Shown here piece by piece: positions 61,874 to 64,000 of a stretch of DNA of 64,000 nt. The DNA comes from Gracilimonas sp965227785 (GTDB lineage: Bacteria > Bacteroidota > Rhodothermia > Balneolales > Balneolaceae), in NCBI RefSeq assembly GCF_965227785.1, contig NZ_OZ245785.1, positions 806,001-870,000 of the forward strand. The letters run 5' to 3'. The position numbers and the translations under genes are program-made. Positions within the stretch are counted from its first letter, which is position 1. Every line of letters begins with the position of its first letter. The notes under the pieces were generated by a model. It did no database searches. It saw only the letters and a program-made list of their open reading frames with translations, and was not told where the DNA came from.

Positions 61874-62443
61874 TTTATTCAGCCATATAATCTTTCCAAA
61901 GTAATGGAAAAGCCATTACTAACTTTTCCAAAGTTAAAGAATACCTCTTGAATACTTCTATTACTTAAAACTTTGGAAAAGTTTGAGCCATTTTATTATA
62001 GAAAAGCTGATTTATATCGAGTTTAGTTATACCTCAAAATAACCGTTTACATTAATCCACTTTCAGAGTTATATTAATTGAAGGAAAAATCGACCTAAAC
62101 AAGCTTTTTTAAACTTATTTTCGATTGCATAACGCACAAAATACATACCAAAAACAAACTTTGGTGGCATCATTGTCTCACTCTTGGAACGATGCCTCTA
62201 TCGATTTTTTCTTTTTCTGCGGACTATTAATTACAGCCATAACGCAGACTCTCTTTTCTGATTCCGATAAGGAATCCCAAAATAAAACAATTTTAACAGA
62301 ATTTACTCCCGAAGCAGCCGCTCGACCGTTTGCTTCCAGCCCCAATCTCTTTAATGAGACCGTAATCAATTTGCACCGTAAATTAATGCGATGGTTCGTT
62401 TGCAGGGGTTTCAGCGGCTTCCGGGAAAGGAAGAATTTTACTA
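61874..62443. other. 570-base leader of the RNase E/G gene
   Basis: No convincing gene. It begins with an inverted repeat AACTTTTCCAAAGTT (61921-61935) / AACTTTGGAAAAGTT (61969-61983), probably the murA terminator, and an AT-rich stretch that should hold the promoter. Hairpins follow, such as GATTCC/GGAATC near 62260 and GAAGCA/TGCTTC near 62310-62337. The long 5' region is notable because RNase E genes elsewhere autoregulate through structured leaders. Confidence 0.45.
61921..61983. terminator. Inverted repeat after murA, related to the one at 57524
   Basis: Perfect 15-bp arms AACTTTTCCAAAGTT and AACTTTGGAAAAGTT around a 33-base spacer. The design (AAC-YY-TTCCA-RR-GTT) is an AT-richer version of the repeat after the usher. 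Confidence 0.55.
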
Positions 62444-64000
62444 ATGAAGAATCAAATTATTATACACTCTTCGGGGAATCAGACCCGTATCGCGCTTTTA
62501 GAAAACAACGAGTTAGCGCAGCTATTCATAGAAACGGAAGAAAACCAACGTACCGTTGGTAACATTTATGTAGCCCGTGTTCATAAGGTATTGAGTGGAA
62601 TTCGCGCCGCTTTTATCGATATGGGTACTCCCAAAGATGCCTTTTTACACTTTTCAGATGCCGGTGACCACCTTGATGAATACATCACCAAGCTAAACGG
62701 ACCGAACGCTATTCCCGGCCATGCCAAAAAAGACATCGAGAATAAAGACAACCTCTCGAATGTTCAAAAGCAGGTATTAGCCGGCAAAATGTTACGTACC
62801 GGCCAGAAGTTGCTGGTTCAAATTGTTAAAGAACCAATTGGCTCTAAAGGGCCTCGAATTTCTACTGACATTACCATTGCCGGACGTTTTCTCGTACTTA
62901 TCCCAATGGGTGATTACATCGCGGTATCCAAAAAAATCGGGCATTACAAAGAACGACGCCGACTCAAAGGCATTCTCAACAACATGGTTCCAGATGGTTT
63001 TGGAGTGATTGTGAGAACCGTTGCCCAAGGCCAGGATAAAGAAGCCCTTGAAGATGACCTTCGAAACGTGCTTAAGAAGTGGGAGCAGATTGTAGATAAA
63101 CTGGAAGATGCCAAACCCCCTTCTCTCCTCTATCGTGACCTGAATATGACAGAGAGCCTGATTCGAGATCTATTTGCAAAAAACTATGACCGGGTACTGA
63201 TTGATGATCCGGAAATGTATCGCCAGATAAAGTCCTATGTAGGGCAGATTGCCCCACAAATGGTTCCTAATGTAGAGCTGTATAAGGGTAAAGAGCACAT
63301 TTTTGACTTTATGAAGGTTGCTCATGACGTGAATTCGATCTTCAGCCCGCGTGTACGTATGAAATCTGGCGGTTATCTTATTTTTGAGCAAACCGAAGCC
63401 ATGTATGTGGTAGATGTGAATTCCGGCCCTTACGCCGCTAAAAAGAAGCAAGAGGACAATTCCCTTAAAACTAATCTTGAAGCTGCCAGAGAGGTCGCTA
63501 AACAGCTGAGACTGAGAGATATAGGCGGTATTATCGTTGTTGACTTCATCGACCTGAGGGATGACAAAAACCGCAAGAAAATTTATGATGAGTTAAAGAA
63601 GGAATTTGTCAAAGACCCTGCCAAAACAAATGTAATTGGCATGAGCGACTTTGGGCTGGTTCAGATTACCAGACAGCGTATTCGACCAAGTGTGGTAAAT
63701 TCTGTATCTAAAGTATGCCCGGTCTGTGGCGGTTCCGGAAATGTGGTTTCCCAAGACACCATTCTCACCGACCTGGAAACCTGGTTAAGCAAGTTTAAGC
63801 ATAACACCAGCTACCGTGCAGTTGATCTTTATGTAAACCCATTCCTTAAATCGGTTCTGACAAAAGGTCTGATGAGCACACACTGGAAGTGGATGGCTAA
63901 ATTCCGCATCAAAATCTCCCTGATTGGTGATGAAACGGTATCCATGAATGAATTCCGTGCCACGCTTGTCGGCTCTGATATTGATATTACGGACATTGTA
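62444..64000 (+). CDS. rng: Ribonuclease E/G, 3' truncated by the window
   Basis: ATG at 62444 behind a GGAAAGGAAG ribosome-binding site; 519 codons visible and still open at base 64000. The N-terminal S1-like domain (TVGNIYVARVHKVLSGIRAAFIDMG...DAFLHFSD) is followed by the 5' sensor and DNase I-like catalytic domain (AMYVVDVNSGPY and GIIVVDFIDLRDDKN with the Mg2+ aspartates). The zinc-link motif KVCPVCGGSGNV comes next. It cleaves single-stranded AU-rich RNA in rRNA and mRNA processing. No RNase E-type long scaffold extension is visible yet. The first 120 bases overlap an unrelated spurious frame. Confidence 0.95.
   Translation, partial: MKNQIIIHSSGNQTRIALLENNELAQLFIETEENQRTVGNIYVARVHKVLSGIRAAFIDMGTPKDAFLHFSDAGDHLDEYITKLNGPNAIPGHAKKDIENKDNLSNVQKQVLAGKMLRTGQKLLVQIVKEPIGSKGPRISTDITIAGRFLVLIPMGDYIAVSKKIGHYKERRRLKGILNNMVPDGFGVIVRTVAQGQDKEALEDDLRNVLKKWEQIVDKLEDAKPPSLLYRDLNMTESLIRDLFAKNYDRVLIDDPEMYRQIKSYVGQIAPQMVPNVELYKGKEHIFDFMKVAHDVNSIFSPRVRMKSGGYLIFEQTEAMYVVDVNSGPYAAKKKQEDNSLKTNLEAAREVAKQLRLRDIGGIIVVDFIDLRDDKNRKKIYDELKKEFVKDPAKTNVIGMSDFGLVQITRQRIRPSVVNSVSKVCPVCGGSGNVVSQDTILTDLETWLSKFKHNTSYRAVDLYVNPFLKSVLTKGLMSTHWKWMAKFRIKISLIGDETVSMNEFRATLVGSDIDITDIV

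Noticed and set aside
62125..62562. 145-residue open frame on the + strand ahead of RNase E/G
   Set aside because: It runs into the RNase start in another frame, has an odd composition and no recognisable family. The well-supported ATG at 62444 with a good ribosome-binding site explains the region.
1..64000. tRNA, rRNA, CRISPR arrays, insertion sequences, prophage
   Set aside because: No cloverleaf-like segment, rRNA core sequence, regularly spaced repeats, transposase or phage structural gene was recognised in any frame.

Overview
The window looks like a chromosomal piece of a Bacteroidota-related (FCB group) bacterium, most probably a Balneolota/Rhodothermota-type marine organism. This is inferred from the C-terminal 'YPNPFNP' type IX secretion sorting domains, a parA-parB-DUF5683 gene order, a sigma factor/anti-sigma pair of Bacteroidota style, TAnnTTTG-like promoter boxes, moderate GC and frequent AT-rich intergenic hairpins. 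I see no rRNA, tRNA, CRISPR array, insertion sequence or prophage. Both ends cut a gene: an S9 peptidase on the left and an RNase E/G on the right.

Positions 1-31,734 are mostly housekeeping. In order: S9 peptidase, Kef-type K+/H+ antiporter, DUF1761 membrane protein, a deoC-aldehyde dehydrogenase-degenerate aldehyde dehydrogenase cluster, SPOR lipoprotein, SpoIIE/RsbU-type phosphatase, transketolase, a TPR protein, a LOG-family protein behind parA-parB-DUF5683, an ECF-like sigma factor with anti-sigma protein, uvrC, an RluA-type pseudouridine synthase, a GAF/PAS histidine kinase, mtgA, rmuC, an InlB-repeat lipoprotein, a CNNM/CBS protein, an alpha/beta hydrolase, two overlapping tiny membrane proteins, an EVE-domain protein, and a tight dTDP-L-rhamnose operon (rfbA-D-C-B).

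Positions 32,036-57,506 form a cell-surface island, all on the + strand. It opens with two giant secreted proteins (1657 and 2523 residues) that share their C-terminal modules and end in T9SS sorting domains. Next come six genes that are two copies of one three-gene cassette (A-B-C, A-B-C). These encode small single-pass proteins that look like pilin or minor-pilin analogues without a prepilin leader. A small secreted protein follows, then a chaperone-usher-like operon: three DUF4402-like minor subunits, a highly expressed major subunit with its own terminator, a PapD-like chaperone, and an usher-like protein carrying three SPOR-like repeats at its C-terminus. This island is the most novel part of the window; the duplicated cassette and the usher-SPOR fusion deserve the closest look.

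Positions 57,507-64,000 return to core functions: rpoN, a DUF3109 protein, a small unknown protein, an orphan biotin carrier protein, murA, and RNase E/G behind a 570-base leader. Several gene ends carry inverted repeats of related design (core CCCTTCCAGGG or CTTTTCCAAAG, and AGCTGA-rich hairpins) that probably act as terminators and may be dispersed genomic repeats.
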